Shown one piece after another: positions 18,156 to 27,003 of a DNA stretch of 64,000 bases; within the stretch, counting starts at the first letter, position 1, and each line of letters begins with the position of its first letter. Location: positions 117,831 to 181,830 of the forward strand of contig NZ_PZJP01000001.1 of assembly GCF_003206645.1 (NCBI RefSeq). The letters are read 5' to 3'. Position numbers and translations under genes: made by a program. A model generated the notes under the pieces. The model had not been told where the DNA came from. It worked only from the letters and a program-made list of their open reading frames with translations, and made no database searches. The stretch comes from Salinicola aestuarinus. Its GTDB lineage: Bacteria > Pseudomonadota > Gammaproteobacteria > Pseudomonadales > Halomonadaceae.

Positions 18156-18686
18156 TTACGCCCCCAGCCCTCTCGACAGCGACGGCTGGACGACCTCGAT
18201 CCAGTAGCCATCGGGGTCCTTGACGAAGATCACGTTCTTCATCTTGCCGTCGTTCGAGCGCTTTTTGAATTCGACACCATTGTCGTCGAACCAGCGCTCG
18301 GCGCTCTCGATGTCCGGGACTGCGAAACAGATGTGTCCAAAGCCCTGAGGCTCGGCATTGCCGTCGTGGTACTGGAGCTCGGGATCGTTCTCGCTGCCCC
18401 AGTTATGAGTCAACTCGAGCACGCCGCGACGGCCAAAGGTGTAGGCCGTGCGTTCGCCGTCATCGGCCGGGATCTCCTCAGCATCGGCGTGAGCGAGGAA
18501 ATAGAGCGTGAACTGCATCTCGGGAAAGTCGAGCTTGCGCAGCAGCTGCATGCCGAAGACCCGGGTATAGAACGCCAGCGATACCTCGGGATTCTTGGCC
18601 CGCAGCATGGTGTGGTTGAGCACAAAACCCTGGGTTTCGCTCGGCACGGGCTTCACGCCACTGACCTGCGCTTCGGAGTGCGCCAT
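18156..18686 (-). CDS. gloA: Lactoylglutathione lyase (glyoxalase I)
   Basis: A 176-residue glyoxalase I that isomerises the methylglyoxal-glutathione hemithioacetal to S-lactoylglutathione. The four metal ligands are in place: His in LNHTM, Glu in LELTHNWG, His in FGHICF and Glu in YWIEVVQ. The substrate region NDPELQYHDGN matches the longer, Zn-type class (about 180 residues with extra loops) rather than the short Ni-type. ATG 18686 follows an AAGGAG site. It converges with the hydroxyacid dehydrogenase gene, 36 bases apart. Confidence 0.93.
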   Translation of the reverse strand: MAHSEAQVSGVKPVPSETQGFVLNHTMLRAKNPEVSLAFYTRVFGMQLLRKLDFPEMQFTLYFLAHADAEEIPADDGERTAYTFGRRGVLELTHNWGSENDPELQYHDGNAEPQGFGHICFAVPDIESAERWFDDNGVEFKKRSNDGKMKNVIFVKDPDGYWIEVVQPSLSRGLGA

Positions 18687-18835
18687 GGGGAAATCTCCTT
18701 GAAGTGATCGTTCGGTCCGCCCCACATGGGGGCGGCGGCCGCGCTCTCAACCCGTCACGGAAGACGCGAGCGCTTTTTCCCTGCCGGGGCCTGCTCTACA
18801 CTCGAAGCGTATCCGTCGGCCAGGACCTGCGCCTC

Positions 18836-19375
18836 ATGTCGTTAGCCGTGCTCTCCGTTTCTCGTCTGTCGCGACGCTGGCAGACGCCTGACACGCCTCG
18901 TTTGTCGATGCTCGCCGTGCTGCTGGGGCTACTGCTGCTCGCCGGCTGCAGCTCGCAGAAGACTATCGTCACCCGCGATGCCGGCCCGGCGATCGACGGC
19001 GACAACCTCTCGATCAATCGCATTCTGGTGATGTCGGCGGCGAAAGATGCGCTCGGCACGCCCTATCAGTGGGGCGGCACGTCGCCCGCCGGCTACGACT
19101 GCTCGGGGCTGACACAGATGGCCTACGCCAAGATCGGCGTTCAGCTGCCGCGCACCTCCAATGACCAGTATCACTCGCTCGACGAGATCGACGTGGCGCG
19201 GCCCGGCGATCTGCTCTTCTTCGGCGCCGGCAGCCGCGCGACCCACGTCGGCATTTACATGGGGGACCGGCAGATGATCCACGCCCCGGGAAGCGGACGC
19301 ACCGTCACCGTCTCCTCGCTGGACGTGCGCTACTGGAAACGCCACTACCTGGGCGCAGCGGCCCCCACCCAGTAA
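18836..19375 (+). CDS. NlpC/P60 (C40) cell-wall peptidase lipoprotein
   Basis: A 179-residue outer-membrane lipoprotein endopeptidase of the Spr/NlpC type. A hydrophobic stretch ends in the lipobox LLAGC at about residue 37. The catalytic domain has GYDCSGLTQ with the nucleophile cysteine, THVGIYMGD with the base histidine and MIHAPGSG with the third polar residue. ATG 18836 gives a long basic leader; ATG 18908 would give a normal-length signal peptide and may be the true start. It likely cuts peptide cross-links in peptidoglycan. The next gene (DUF445) begins 52 bases later on the same strand. Confidence 0.85.
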   Translation: MSLAVLSVSRLSRRWQTPDTPRLSMLAVLLGLLLLAGCSSQKTIVTRDAGPAIDGDNLSINRILVMSAAKDALGTPYQWGGTSPAGYDCSGLTQMAYAKIGVQLPRTSNDQYHSLDEIDVARPGDLLFFGAGSRATHVGIYMGDRQMIHAPGSGRTVTVSSLDVRYWKRHYLGAAAPTQ

Positions 19376-19426
19376 TCGCGTGAACGCCGCGCGAGCACTG
19401 CCGACACTGTCAACAAGGCCCATCGC

Positions 19427-20701
19427 TTGTCCGCATCCGCACCCGATCGCCGGCGCATTGCCGGATTCTGTCTGCTCGCCGCCGCCGTGCTCTACGTGGT
19501 TGGCGTGGGCCTCGAACGCACCCACCCCGCCTTCGCCTGGCTGACTGCCTTCGCCGAGGCCGCACTGATCGGCGGCATTGCCGACTGGTTCGCCGTCACC
19601 GCGCTCTTTCGCCATCCGCTCGGCTTGAAGATCCCGCATACCGCGATCGTGCCACGCAACCGGGCGCGCCTGGGTCGCAGCCTCTCCACCTTCATTCGGG
19701 AGAACTTCCTGGATGAACAGTACGTCCGCGACAGCGTGGCGCGCTTCGACGTCGCCACCGCACTGGTCGACTGGCTGTCGCGCCCCACGCGGCGACAGGC
19801 GCTCGCCCAGCGCCTCGCCGCGGCGATCGCCAGTGCCCTCTCCGCCATGCGTCAGGACGCGGCGCGGGGGTTTCTCACCCAGGCACTGCGTCATCAGCTG
19901 GGGCGGCTGGATACCTCTCGCGTGCTGGCGTCCTCGCTCCAGGTGCTGGTCGCGGAGCGCCGTCACCAGGCGCTGCTCGACGACAGTCTGGCGCGGCTGT
20001 CCGCCTGGCTTGCCGTGGAGGAGAATCAGGAACGGGTCAAACACTTCATCACCGACACGGTCTTCCGACTGTTCAACCCGCGGGTAATGGGTCGGGAAGT
20101 GAGCCTCAACCGGCTGGCCGGCTGGCTGATCCGCGAGCGGATCGTCGAGCAGAGTGCGCAGCTGATCCAGGCGGTGAGCGACGACCCGGATCACCCGCTG
20201 CGCCGCCACTTGGATACCCAATTCGCGCGTCTGATCGAGGAGGTGCGCAGCGACCCGGCGCTACGCGATCGACTCGACCGCCTGCGTGACGATCTGCTGG
20301 CCAACGAGCGTCTGGCCGACTGGCTCGGTGCCGTCTGGGAAGACGTGATGACGTGGGTATCGCGGGATCTGGCGAGCAGCGACTCGGAGATCGAGGACTA
20401 CCTCGAGCGCTTCATCGGCTGGTACACCGATTCGCTCGCCGAGGACGCCGCCGCGCGCCAGTGGCTCAATGACCAGGCGCAGGCGGTGATTCCGCCGCTG
20501 GTCCAGCGCAGCGGGCCTCACGTCGATGCCTGGATCGAACGCTACCTCGACAGTCTCGACAGCGACGAGATCGTTGCCCAGATCGAGAAGAACGTCGGCA
20601 ACGACCTGCAGTACATCCGTATCAACGGCACCCTCGTCGGCGGGCTGATCGGCGTCATCATTCACGGTCTCACCACGCTTTCACTGCTGGCCGTCGGCTG
20701 A
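19427..20701 (+). CDS. DUF445-family membrane protein
   Basis: A 424-residue protein of the DUF445 (YjiN-like) family. The hydrophobic N-terminus contains LTAFAEAALIGGIADWFAVTALFRHPLG, the family signature, followed by IVPRNRARLGRSLSTFI and repeated helical LxxL segments. A second membrane helix closes the protein (GTLVGGLIGVIIHGLTTLSLLAVG). The start is TTG at 19427, preceded by CAAGGC. Function is unknown. The middle is long and rich in charged helices and may lie in the periplasm. Confidence 0.85.
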   Translation: MSASAPDRRRIAGFCLLAAAVLYVVGVGLERTHPAFAWLTAFAEAALIGGIADWFAVTALFRHPLGLKIPHTAIVPRNRARLGRSLSTFIRENFLDEQYVRDSVARFDVATALVDWLSRPTRRQALAQRLAAAIASALSAMRQDAARGFLTQALRHQLGRLDTSRVLASSLQVLVAERRHQALLDDSLARLSAWLAVEENQERVKHFITDTVFRLFNPRVMGREVSLNRLAGWLIRERIVEQSAQLIQAVSDDPDHPLRRHLDTQFARLIEEVRSDPALRDRLDRLRDDLLANERLADWLGAVWEDVMTWVSRDLASSDSEIEDYLERFIGWYTDSLAEDAAARQWLNDQAQAVIPPLVQRSGPHVDAWIERYLDSLDSDEIVAQIEKNVGNDLQYIRINGTLVGGLIGVIIHGLTTLSLLAVG

Positions 20702-20913
20702 AGGCAGCCCTCGGCCCGACCGTTTCCGAGACAGCCCCTGCGCGAGAAGCGCCACCGCAGCGACGGCTACCCTTGAGAAATGCCGACGCGGGCACCACGT
20801 TGAGAGACGTGGCATCGCAAGCCCTGCGGCTGACGATGCAAACCGACGCCTACCCGGCCGATCGACGCAGACGCACGGCCAGGTCAGTCCAACTGCGTTA
20901 CAAGGAGAGAGTC

Positions 20914-21549
20914 ATGGCGCTTCAGCTTGGCGATACCGCCCCGGATTTCACGCAAGAGAGCACCGAGGGCAAGATCGATTTCCATCAGTGGGCCGGCGAC
21001 AGCTGGGTCATTCTCTTCTCCCACCCGGCGGATTTCACACCGGTCTGCACCACCGAGCTCGGTGAAGTTTCCCGGCTCAAGCCGGAATTCGACCGGCGTA
21101 ATACCAAGGCGATCGGGCTCTCGGTCGACCCGCTGGAGGACCACACCCGCTGGGTCGGCGACATCGAAGAGACTCAGGGCTGCGGGCTCAACTTCCCGCT
21201 GCTGGCCGACGCCGATCGCTCGGTGAGCGAGGCGTACGGGATGATCCACCCCCAGGCCAGCGGCACCAATACCGTGCGCTCGGTCTTCATCATCGACCCG
21301 GCGAAGAAGGTGCGGCTCACCATCACCTATCCGCCGAGCACCGGCCGCAACTTCGCCGAGATCCTGCGCGTCCTGGACAGCCTCCAGCTGACCGACGGCT
21401 ACAAGGTCGCCACGCCCGTCAACTGGACTGACGGTGACGACGTCATCATCGTGCCCTCGGTGAACGACGAACAGGCGAAGGAACTCTTCCCCAACGGCTG
21501 GGACGAGAAGAAACCCTATCTGCGCGTCACCAAGCAGCCGAACAAGTAG
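20914..21549 (+). CDS. 1-Cys peroxiredoxin (Prx6 type)
   Basis: A 211-residue thiol peroxidase reducing hydrogen peroxide and alkyl hydroperoxides in the cytosol. The peroxidatic cysteine lies in DFTPVCTTELGE (about residue 48). The C-terminal extension TGRNFAEILRVLDSLQLTDGYKVATP and the length of about 210 are typical of the Prx6 subfamily, and no resolving-cysteine VCP motif is present. ATG 20914 follows AAGGAGAG. It is a single-gene unit; the 212-bp gap before it shows nothing recognisable. Confidence 0.92.
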   Translation: MALQLGDTAPDFTQESTEGKIDFHQWAGDSWVILFSHPADFTPVCTTELGEVSRLKPEFDRRNTKAIGLSVDPLEDHTRWVGDIEETQGCGLNFPLLADADRSVSEAYGMIHPQASGTNTVRSVFIIDPAKKVRLTITYPPSTGRNFAEILRVLDSLQLTDGYKVATPVNWTDGDDVIIVPSVNDEQAKELFPNGWDEKKPYLRVTKQPNK

Positions 21550-21597
21550 CCAACCCGGCGAGATGCCGCCGGCCAATGGTCGACGGCACCCCGTATG

Positions 21598-21631
21598 ACA
21601 ACGCCCGCGCTCTCCGGAGTGCGGGCGTTGT
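21598..21631 (+). terminator. Terminator-like hairpin after the peroxiredoxin gene
   Basis: An 11-bp perfect outer stem (21598-21608 with 21621-21631) extends inward by several more pairs around a TCCG loop. It sits 48 bases after the peroxiredoxin stop. The following bases are not T-rich, so termination strength is uncertain. Confidence 0.7.
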
Positions 21632-21733
21632 CGTATCGGGGGCGGGTCAACGACACGCCGCGGTGACACAGCCCTGTCGATAACCAACTGTTACCATTGA
21701 CCTCTCTTCGACACGCGGCATCAAGAGTCACCT

Positions 21734-24277
21734 ATGTTCAACGATCTCCCGATCCATCGCCTCATGCAGCGAGGGTTGCTGTGCTGCAGTCCCGACACCC
21801 CGCTCTGCGAAGCCGCAAGTCGCATGGCCGAACGCCACTGCAGTTCGATCCTGATCATCCAGGACGAGAGGATCGCGGGCATCTGGACCGAAAACGACTG
21901 CCTGGACGTGGACTTCGACGCCCCGCTGTCGCTTCGGCGACCGGTGGCCGAGGTGATGAGCCGCTCAGTGGCCCGGGTCACCGCCGATGCCCGCGTCGCC
22001 GAGGTCACCGAGCGCTTCTCGACCCAGGCGAGCCGCCAGATCGTGGTGGTGGATGCCGACGACAAGCCGGTGGGCATCGTGTCGCGGACCGATCTGGTCC
22101 GCAATCAGGGGCTGGAGTCCTACCTGCGACTGCGGGAGGTCGACACCGCCATGCACCGCTCGCCACTGATTCTGGCCGGAGAGCAAACGCTGGGGGCGGC
22201 GGCACAGGCCATGCGGGACGACGCCCGCGATGCCGCCATCGTCCGCTGCGAGGGTGACGAACTCGGGATCATCACCGAGCGCGACCTGGTGCGCTTCGTG
22301 GCGCGCCACCCTGGGGTCACACTTCTTGGGGCGCTGGCGAGCCGGCCCCTGCTCACCGTGAAAAGCGACGACGTACTGCTGCGCGCCCGTGACCTGCTGA
22401 TCGATCATCGCGCGCGTCATCTGGGCGTGCTCGACGCCGATGGAGACGTGGTCGGGCTGCTCGGCTTCGACGACATGCTCAATGGCGCCGAGCAGTTCTA
22501 CGTCGAGGATCTGCGCGACGCGCTCGACAAGCGCGATGAGGCGCTGGAGCTGTCGCGTCGCAATCTCCAGCTCGCGCAGCAAGTGATCGACTCCTCACTC
22601 GAAGGCGTCATCATTACCGATGCCAGGGCACGCATCGAGTTCGTCAATCCGGCCTTCACCCAGATGACCGGCTATACCCTCGCCGACTGCGTCGGGCATA
22701 CCCCGGCGATACTCTCCTCCGGGCGTCACGACGCCAACTTCTATCGCGACCTCTGGGCGACGCTTCAGGCGGAGGACGGCTGGCGCGGCGAGATCTGGAA
22801 CCGGCGCAAGAGTGGTGAGCTCTATCTCGAGCTTCTGACCATTACCGCCATTCGTAACGATCAGGGAGAGATGACCCACTATGCCGCCCTGTTCAGTGAC
22901 ATCACGCACCTGCGCGAAAACGAAGAGCGTGTCAGGCGGCTGGCCTACTACGATGCCCTCACCCAGTTGCCCAATCGGCGTCTGCTCGAGGATCGGCTGT
23001 CGCTGGCGATTCGTCACGCCCATCGCCATGCCGAGCGACTCGCGGTCATCTTCATCGATCTGGATCACTTCAAGCAGATCAACGACACCCTGGGTCATGC
23101 CGCCGGCGACGAGCTGCTGCTGCAGGTCGCCCAGCGCCTGGCCGACGGCCTCAGCGAGGACGATAGCCTGGCGCGTCTCGGCGGCGACGAGTTCATCGCC
23201 GTGCTGCCCAATATCGACACGCCGGAAGACGCCCTGCACACCGCGCGACGCCTCAACGACGCCATCCGCGCGCCGTTTCGGCTGGGCGAGGAAGACTTCC
23301 GCGTCGGCTGCAGCCTGGGAATCAGTCTGTATCCGGACGACGGCGAGACGGCCGAAGCGCTGATGCATCACGCCGACGCGGCGATGTATCGGGCCAAACA
23401 CGAGGGGCGTAACACCTACCGCCTTTACCGCGCCGATCTGCACACCCAGCATGACCGCCGGTTAACGCTGGAGAGCGCCCTGCGAGACGCGGTGGAGACG
23501 GGAGAGGGATTCGAGGTTCACTATCAGCCGCTGTTCGATCGTGACAGCGGCGAGCTCTGCAGTGCCGAAGCGCTGATGCGCTGGACTCCGCCCCGGCTGG
23601 GCAGCATCTCCCCCGGCGAGTTCATTCCGCTCGCCGAGAGCTCCGGGTTGATCCTGCCGATGGGCGAACGGCTGTTCGCGAAGGTCGCCGCCCAGCTCAA
23701 GCGCTGGATCGACGCTGGCCTCGACCCGGTACCGATCGCCATCAACCTCTCCGCCCGCCAGTTCTGGCAGCGCGAACTGGTCGAGTGGATTCACGCCCAA
23801 CTGGTCAATCACGACATTGCGCCCGACCTGATCACTTTCGAACTCACCGAGAGCACGCTGCTCGACAAGCAGCAACAGGCCGTCAGCGTGATTCGGGCCC
23901 TGCGCTCTCTGGGCTGCAGCGTGGCCATCGACGACTTCGGCACCGGCTACTCTTCGCTGAGTTACCTGCAGGACTTGCCCATCAACACGCTCAAGATCGA
24001 TCAGCGCTTCGTCCAGTCGCTCACCGGCGGCGGCCACCGATGCCAGGGGAGCCAGGCGATCCTCGCCGCCGTCACCGGACTGGCTCAGGAGCTCGAGCTT
24101 ACGGTCGTGGCAGAAGGCGTCGAGACGCAGGCCCAGTTGATGGCGCTGGAGCGCTTCACGATCCACCGGATCCAGGGATTTCTGACCGGCCGGCCGATGC
24201 ATGCCGAGGCGTTTGCCAAGGCGCTACTGGCCACCCGCCATCGCTGTACCGCCAGCGAAGACGTCGTCGATCATTGA
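21734..24277 (+). CDS. CBS-PAS-GGDEF-EAL cyclic-di-GMP signalling protein
   Basis: An 847-residue soluble signalling protein. Residues 1-250 look like four CBS motifs in two pairs. A coiled segment (about 255-285) leads to a PAS domain (285-395), a GGDEF domain (400-565; GGDEF at 483-487) and an EAL domain (from about 580; EAL at 612-614). The GGDEF motif is intact, but the inhibitory RxxD site normally just before it is absent (SEDD at 474-477). EAL landmarks DDFGTGYSSLSYL and ELTES are intact. It could both make and break c-di-GMP in response to a nucleotide bound by the CBS pairs. No membrane helix is present. Confidence 0.93.
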   Translation: MFNDLPIHRLMQRGLLCCSPDTPLCEAASRMAERHCSSILIIQDERIAGIWTENDCLDVDFDAPLSLRRPVAEVMSRSVARVTADARVAEVTERFSTQASRQIVVVDADDKPVGIVSRTDLVRNQGLESYLRLREVDTAMHRSPLILAGEQTLGAAAQAMRDDARDAAIVRCEGDELGIITERDLVRFVARHPGVTLLGALASRPLLTVKSDDVLLRARDLLIDHRARHLGVLDADGDVVGLLGFDDMLNGAEQFYVEDLRDALDKRDEALELSRRNLQLAQQVIDSSLEGVIITDARARIEFVNPAFTQMTGYTLADCVGHTPAILSSGRHDANFYRDLWATLQAEDGWRGEIWNRRKSGELYLELLTITAIRNDQGEMTHYAALFSDITHLRENEERVRRLAYYDALTQLPNRRLLEDRLSLAIRHAHRHAERLAVIFIDLDHFKQINDTLGHAAGDELLLQVAQRLADGLSEDDSLARLGGDEFIAVLPNIDTPEDALHTARRLNDAIRAPFRLGEEDFRVGCSLGISLYPDDGETAEALMHHADAAMYRAKHEGRNTYRLYRADLHTQHDRRLTLESALRDAVETGEGFEVHYQPLFDRDSGELCSAEALMRWTPPRLGSISPGEFIPLAESSGLILPMGERLFAKVAAQLKRWIDAGLDPVPIAINLSARQFWQRELVEWIHAQLVNHDIAPDLITFELTESTLLDKQQQAVSVIRALRSLGCSVAIDDFGTGYSSLSYLQDLPINTLKIDQRFVQSLTGGGHRCQGSQAILAAVTGLAQELELTVVAEGVETQAQLMALERFTIHRIQGFLTGRPMHAEAFAKALLATRHRCTASEDVVDH

Positions 24278-24338
24278 GACACAGGGCTACGGCAGCGGCG
24301 ATACAGAGGGCGAACCGACCGCCACAAGCAGGACGACC

Positions 24339-24521
24339 CTAGTAGCGAGAGTCGTGCTTGAGCGGCTTTTCCGGCGTCCGGCCGAGCCGCGGCGCTCGCT
24401 CGGGCGTCGGCGGCCACAGCGCCGGATGCGACAGCATCAGCAGCACCCGCACCCAGTGCGCCAGCACATAGATGACAAAGGCCATGAGGATCAACGCCTT
24501 GATGCGCCCGGAAATCTTCAC
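24339..24521 (-). CDS. Small single-helix membrane protein
   Basis: A 60-residue protein with one hydrophobic helix (about residues 9-31, IKALILMAFVIYVLAHWV at its core) and a proline- and arginine-rich tail. It starts with GTG at 24521; AGGAG lies 7-8 bases upstream, which decides the start. I do not recognise a family. It is convergent with the c-di-GMP gene and transcribed toward it. The 255-bp stretch 24522-24776 between it and the deacetylase gene shows no further gene. Confidence 0.6.
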   Translation of the reverse strand: MKISGRIKALILMAFVIYVLAHWVRVLLMLSHPALWPPTPERAPRLGRTPEKPLKHDSRY

Positions 24522-24776
24522 GCTGCGGCTCCTGGAAGAGGGAGGTGGGGAGGAGTGACGTCCACCATAGGACCACGCAACTGTGACGAGAAATTGAAGA
24601 CGTCGATAACGTGTATACGGCGGCTCGATACCGGTAGGTACGCAAGGCCCAGAGTATCGGCCGCGGCGCGAACGACTTGAGGCCCTGACGCGCCATTTTT
24701 ATCGGTTCGGTGCCCTCCTCCGGGGCCGCGAACGACAGCACGACATCTCCCCCGGTGTCCGTCAGGGCGCGAGGCG

Positions 24777-25796
24777 CTATCGACCCAGCAACCCCTCGAA
24801 GAAGCTCACCGCATTCTCTTCCAGCCCCTCGAGATAGTAGCCCCCCTCCTGCACCACCAGGGTGGGCAGATCGAGGGCCGCGATATCGTGGCCCAGCCGC
24901 TTGAAGCCCGGCGTCGAGACGGCCACCTTGGCCTGCGGATCCCGCTCGTGGATGTCGAAACCCAGCGAGAGCACCAGGGCATCCGGCTCGAACAGTCGAA
25001 TCGCCTGGCACGCCTCGGCGAGCCGCGCGAAGAACACCGACTCCGGCGAGCCGTGGGGCATCGGCAGGTTGAGGTTGTAGCCAAGCCCCGCGCCGCGGCC
25101 ACGCTCGTCCTCGAAGCCGCTGACCCCCGGATAGAAGTTGGTCGTGTCACCGTGAATCGAGATGTACATCACGTCATTGCGTTCGTAGAAGATCTCCTGC
25201 ACGCCCTGGCCGTGATGCATGTCGGTGTCCAGCACGACGACCCGGGGGTAGCGCGAGGTCAGATGCTGGGCCGCGATGGCGGCGTTGTTGAGAAAGCAGA
25301 AGCCGCCGGCGGAGTCGATCCCCGAATGGTGGCCGGGCGGGCGCGACAACGTATAGGCCATGCGCTCGCCGCCGATCAGCGCCTCGGCCCCCGCGACCGC
25401 GCTCTGTGCCGCGCCGTAGGCCGCCTGCCAGGTATGCTCGCCGACCGGGGCACTGCCATCGGCCAGATAGCGCGCGGCTTCGGCGAGAATGCCGCGCAGG
25501 GCGTTGGGCGAGCGCACGAAGATATTGGAGATCACCTCTTCGCCCCAGTCCTCACCCAGCTCATGCCAGCGGCGGTGAGCGCTCTCGAGAAAGCGCAGAT
25601 AGGGCAGCGAGTGCACTGCCCGCAGCGGCGCGACGCCACGATCCTCGGGGGTCAGCACCTCGAAGTCGAGGCGCTTCGCCGCCGCCAGCAGCTGTTCGGC
25701 GCGATCCGGCACCTCCTGCGGCGTCCGCATCTTGCCGCGGGAGAAGTAGGTCTGCGGCTGGTGCAGCATCTGATCGACATGAAAGAAGGTCTTCAT
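24777..25796 (-). CDS. Histone deacetylase-family (acetylpolyamine amidohydrolase-like) Zn hydrolase, copy 1
   Basis: A 339-residue class II HDAC-like amidohydrolase. The Zn site and charge relay are intact: RPPGHHSG with the paired histidines, DTDMHHGQG with Asp and His ligands, FDIHERDP with the third Asp ligand, and the catalytic Tyr in EGGYYLEG. The N-terminus FFHVDQMLHQPQTYFSRG resembles bacterial acetylpolyamine deacetylases, which often act on N-acetylputrescine or N-acetylcadaverine. ATG 25796 follows AAGGAC. It closes a minus-strand run that includes a GhrA-like reductase and an Opp transporter. Its paralog is at 42301-43323. Confidence 0.88.
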   Translation of the reverse strand: MKTFFHVDQMLHQPQTYFSRGKMRTPQEVPDRAEQLLAAAKRLDFEVLTPEDRGVAPLRAVHSLPYLRFLESAHRRWHELGEDWGEEVISNIFVRSPNALRGILAEAARYLADGSAPVGEHTWQAAYGAAQSAVAGAEALIGGERMAYTLSRPPGHHSGIDSAGGFCFLNNAAIAAQHLTSRYPRVVVLDTDMHHGQGVQEIFYERNDVMYISIHGDTTNFYPGVSGFEDERGRGAGLGYNLNLPMPHGSPESVFFARLAEACQAIRLFEPDALVLSLGFDIHERDPQAKVAVSTPGFKRLGHDIAALDLPTLVVQEGGYYLEGLEENAVSFFEGLLGR

Positions 25797-25928
25797 GGGA
25801 TTGTCCTTGTTGTCGCGTCCAAATCGAAGGCCGGCTGCCCTGTCACGCAACCGCGACCGCCTGTTCCGCAACGGTTAACGACTGTCTCGCAACCGGTCTC
25901 GCTCCGTCCTGCTCGCTCTCCCCGCCGC

Positions 25929-26942
25929 TCAGTAGCCAGCGTCGCGGTCGACGAGACTGGCGGGACGTTCGCCGACATCGAGACCGGCGAGCGCGGTCGC
26001 CGCCTCCTGCGCGACCTGAGCGGGGGTGGAATCGCAGGCGTCGTGGGGGGTGACCACGATCTTGTCGTGGGTCCAGAAGGCATGGGTCGACGGCAACGGT
26101 TCGACGGCGAAGACGTCGAGCGAGGCGCCGGAAAGCTGCCCACTGTCGAGCGCGGCCAGCAGATCGGCCTCGATGAGATGCTCACCGCGACCGACGTGGA
26201 TCAGTGCCGCACCTGACGGCATCCGGGCGAAAAGATCGGCATTCAGAATGCCGCGGGTTTCGGGGGTGAGCGGCAGCAGGGTAATCAGAATCTCGCTGCG
26301 AGCGGCGAGCTGCGAAAGCCCTTCCTCACCATGGAACCCTTCGGCGCCGTCCGGCAGGTTGCGCCCGCTGCGCGAATAGACCCCGACATCGTAGCCCAGC
26401 GCCAGCAGCGCCTGGGCCACCGCCCCGCCCATCTTGCCGGCACCGAGCAGACCGACGCGCACATCGCGGGCGTCGCGCTTGGGCCGGCGCTCCCAGTGGG
26501 TCCGGCGCTGATTGGCAAGATAGTCGCCGAAGCGACGGTGGTGCCACAGCACGTGCCAGGTCACGAAGCCCGCCATCATCTGCCCCTGCGCGGTGCCGGC
26601 AATGCGCATCAGCGGGACATCCGCCGGCAGGCTGGCGCTGGCCAGAATCCCGTTGACGCCGGCGGCGATGGAGGAGATCAGCCGCAGGTTGGGAAACGGC
26701 GTGAAAGCCGTATCGTCCGGATCCCACGCCAGCGCGAACGTGACCGATGCCGGGTCCTCGATCGCCTCGGGAAACGCCAGCCGGATATGTGGCGCGTGTT
26801 TCGCGAACGCGTCGACGTAGGTCGCCATGATCTCAGGGTCGCCCAGCAGCACGCCCTGCACGGGGGCCGCCGGAGCATTTGCCGCTTGCGAAGCGGCGGT
26901 TTCGGATACGTCACTCGCCATCGTCTGCATCACTGCCTTCAT
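25929..26942 (-). CDS. GhrA-like glyoxylate/hydroxypyruvate reductase, copy 1
   Basis: A 337-residue D-2-hydroxyacid dehydrogenase of the GhrA branch. The NAD(P) motif is GLLGAGKMGG, the catalytic Arg is in HVGRGEHL, the Glu in VEPLP and the His in TPHDA. Three in-frame Met codons (26942, 26930, 26921) compete as starts; 26930 has the best GAAGG site. The N-terminal 25 residues are low-complexity Ala/Thr/Ser. It lies 61 bases after the Opp ATPase gene and probably belongs to the same transcript. It is paralogous to the gene at 48944-49870. A 2-oxo acid such as glyoxylate or hydroxypyruvate is the likely substrate. Confidence 0.85.
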   Translation of the reverse strand: MKAVMQTMASDVSETAASQAANAPAAPVQGVLLGDPEIMATYVDAFAKHAPHIRLAFPEAIEDPASVTFALAWDPDDTAFTPFPNLRLISSIAAGVNGILASASLPADVPLMRIAGTAQGQMMAGFVTWHVLWHHRRFGDYLANQRRTHWERRPKRDARDVRVGLLGAGKMGGAVAQALLALGYDVGVYSRSGRNLPDGAEGFHGEEGLSQLAARSEILITLLPLTPETRGILNADLFARMPSGAALIHVGRGEHLIEADLLAALDSGQLSGASLDVFAVEPLPSTHAFWTHDKIVVTPHDACDSTPAQVAQEAATALAGLDVGERPASLVDRDAGY

Positions 26943-27003
26943 CAGTCGGAATCGGGGTTTCGGCGCGCGTCTTGCCGGTCATGGTCGGCACTGGCGACTC
27001 GCG

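Noticed and set aside
24777..25796. Eukaryote-derived histone deacetylase
   Set aside because: HDAC-fold acetylpolyamine deacetylases are widespread in bacteria and the gene matches its neighbours in composition.
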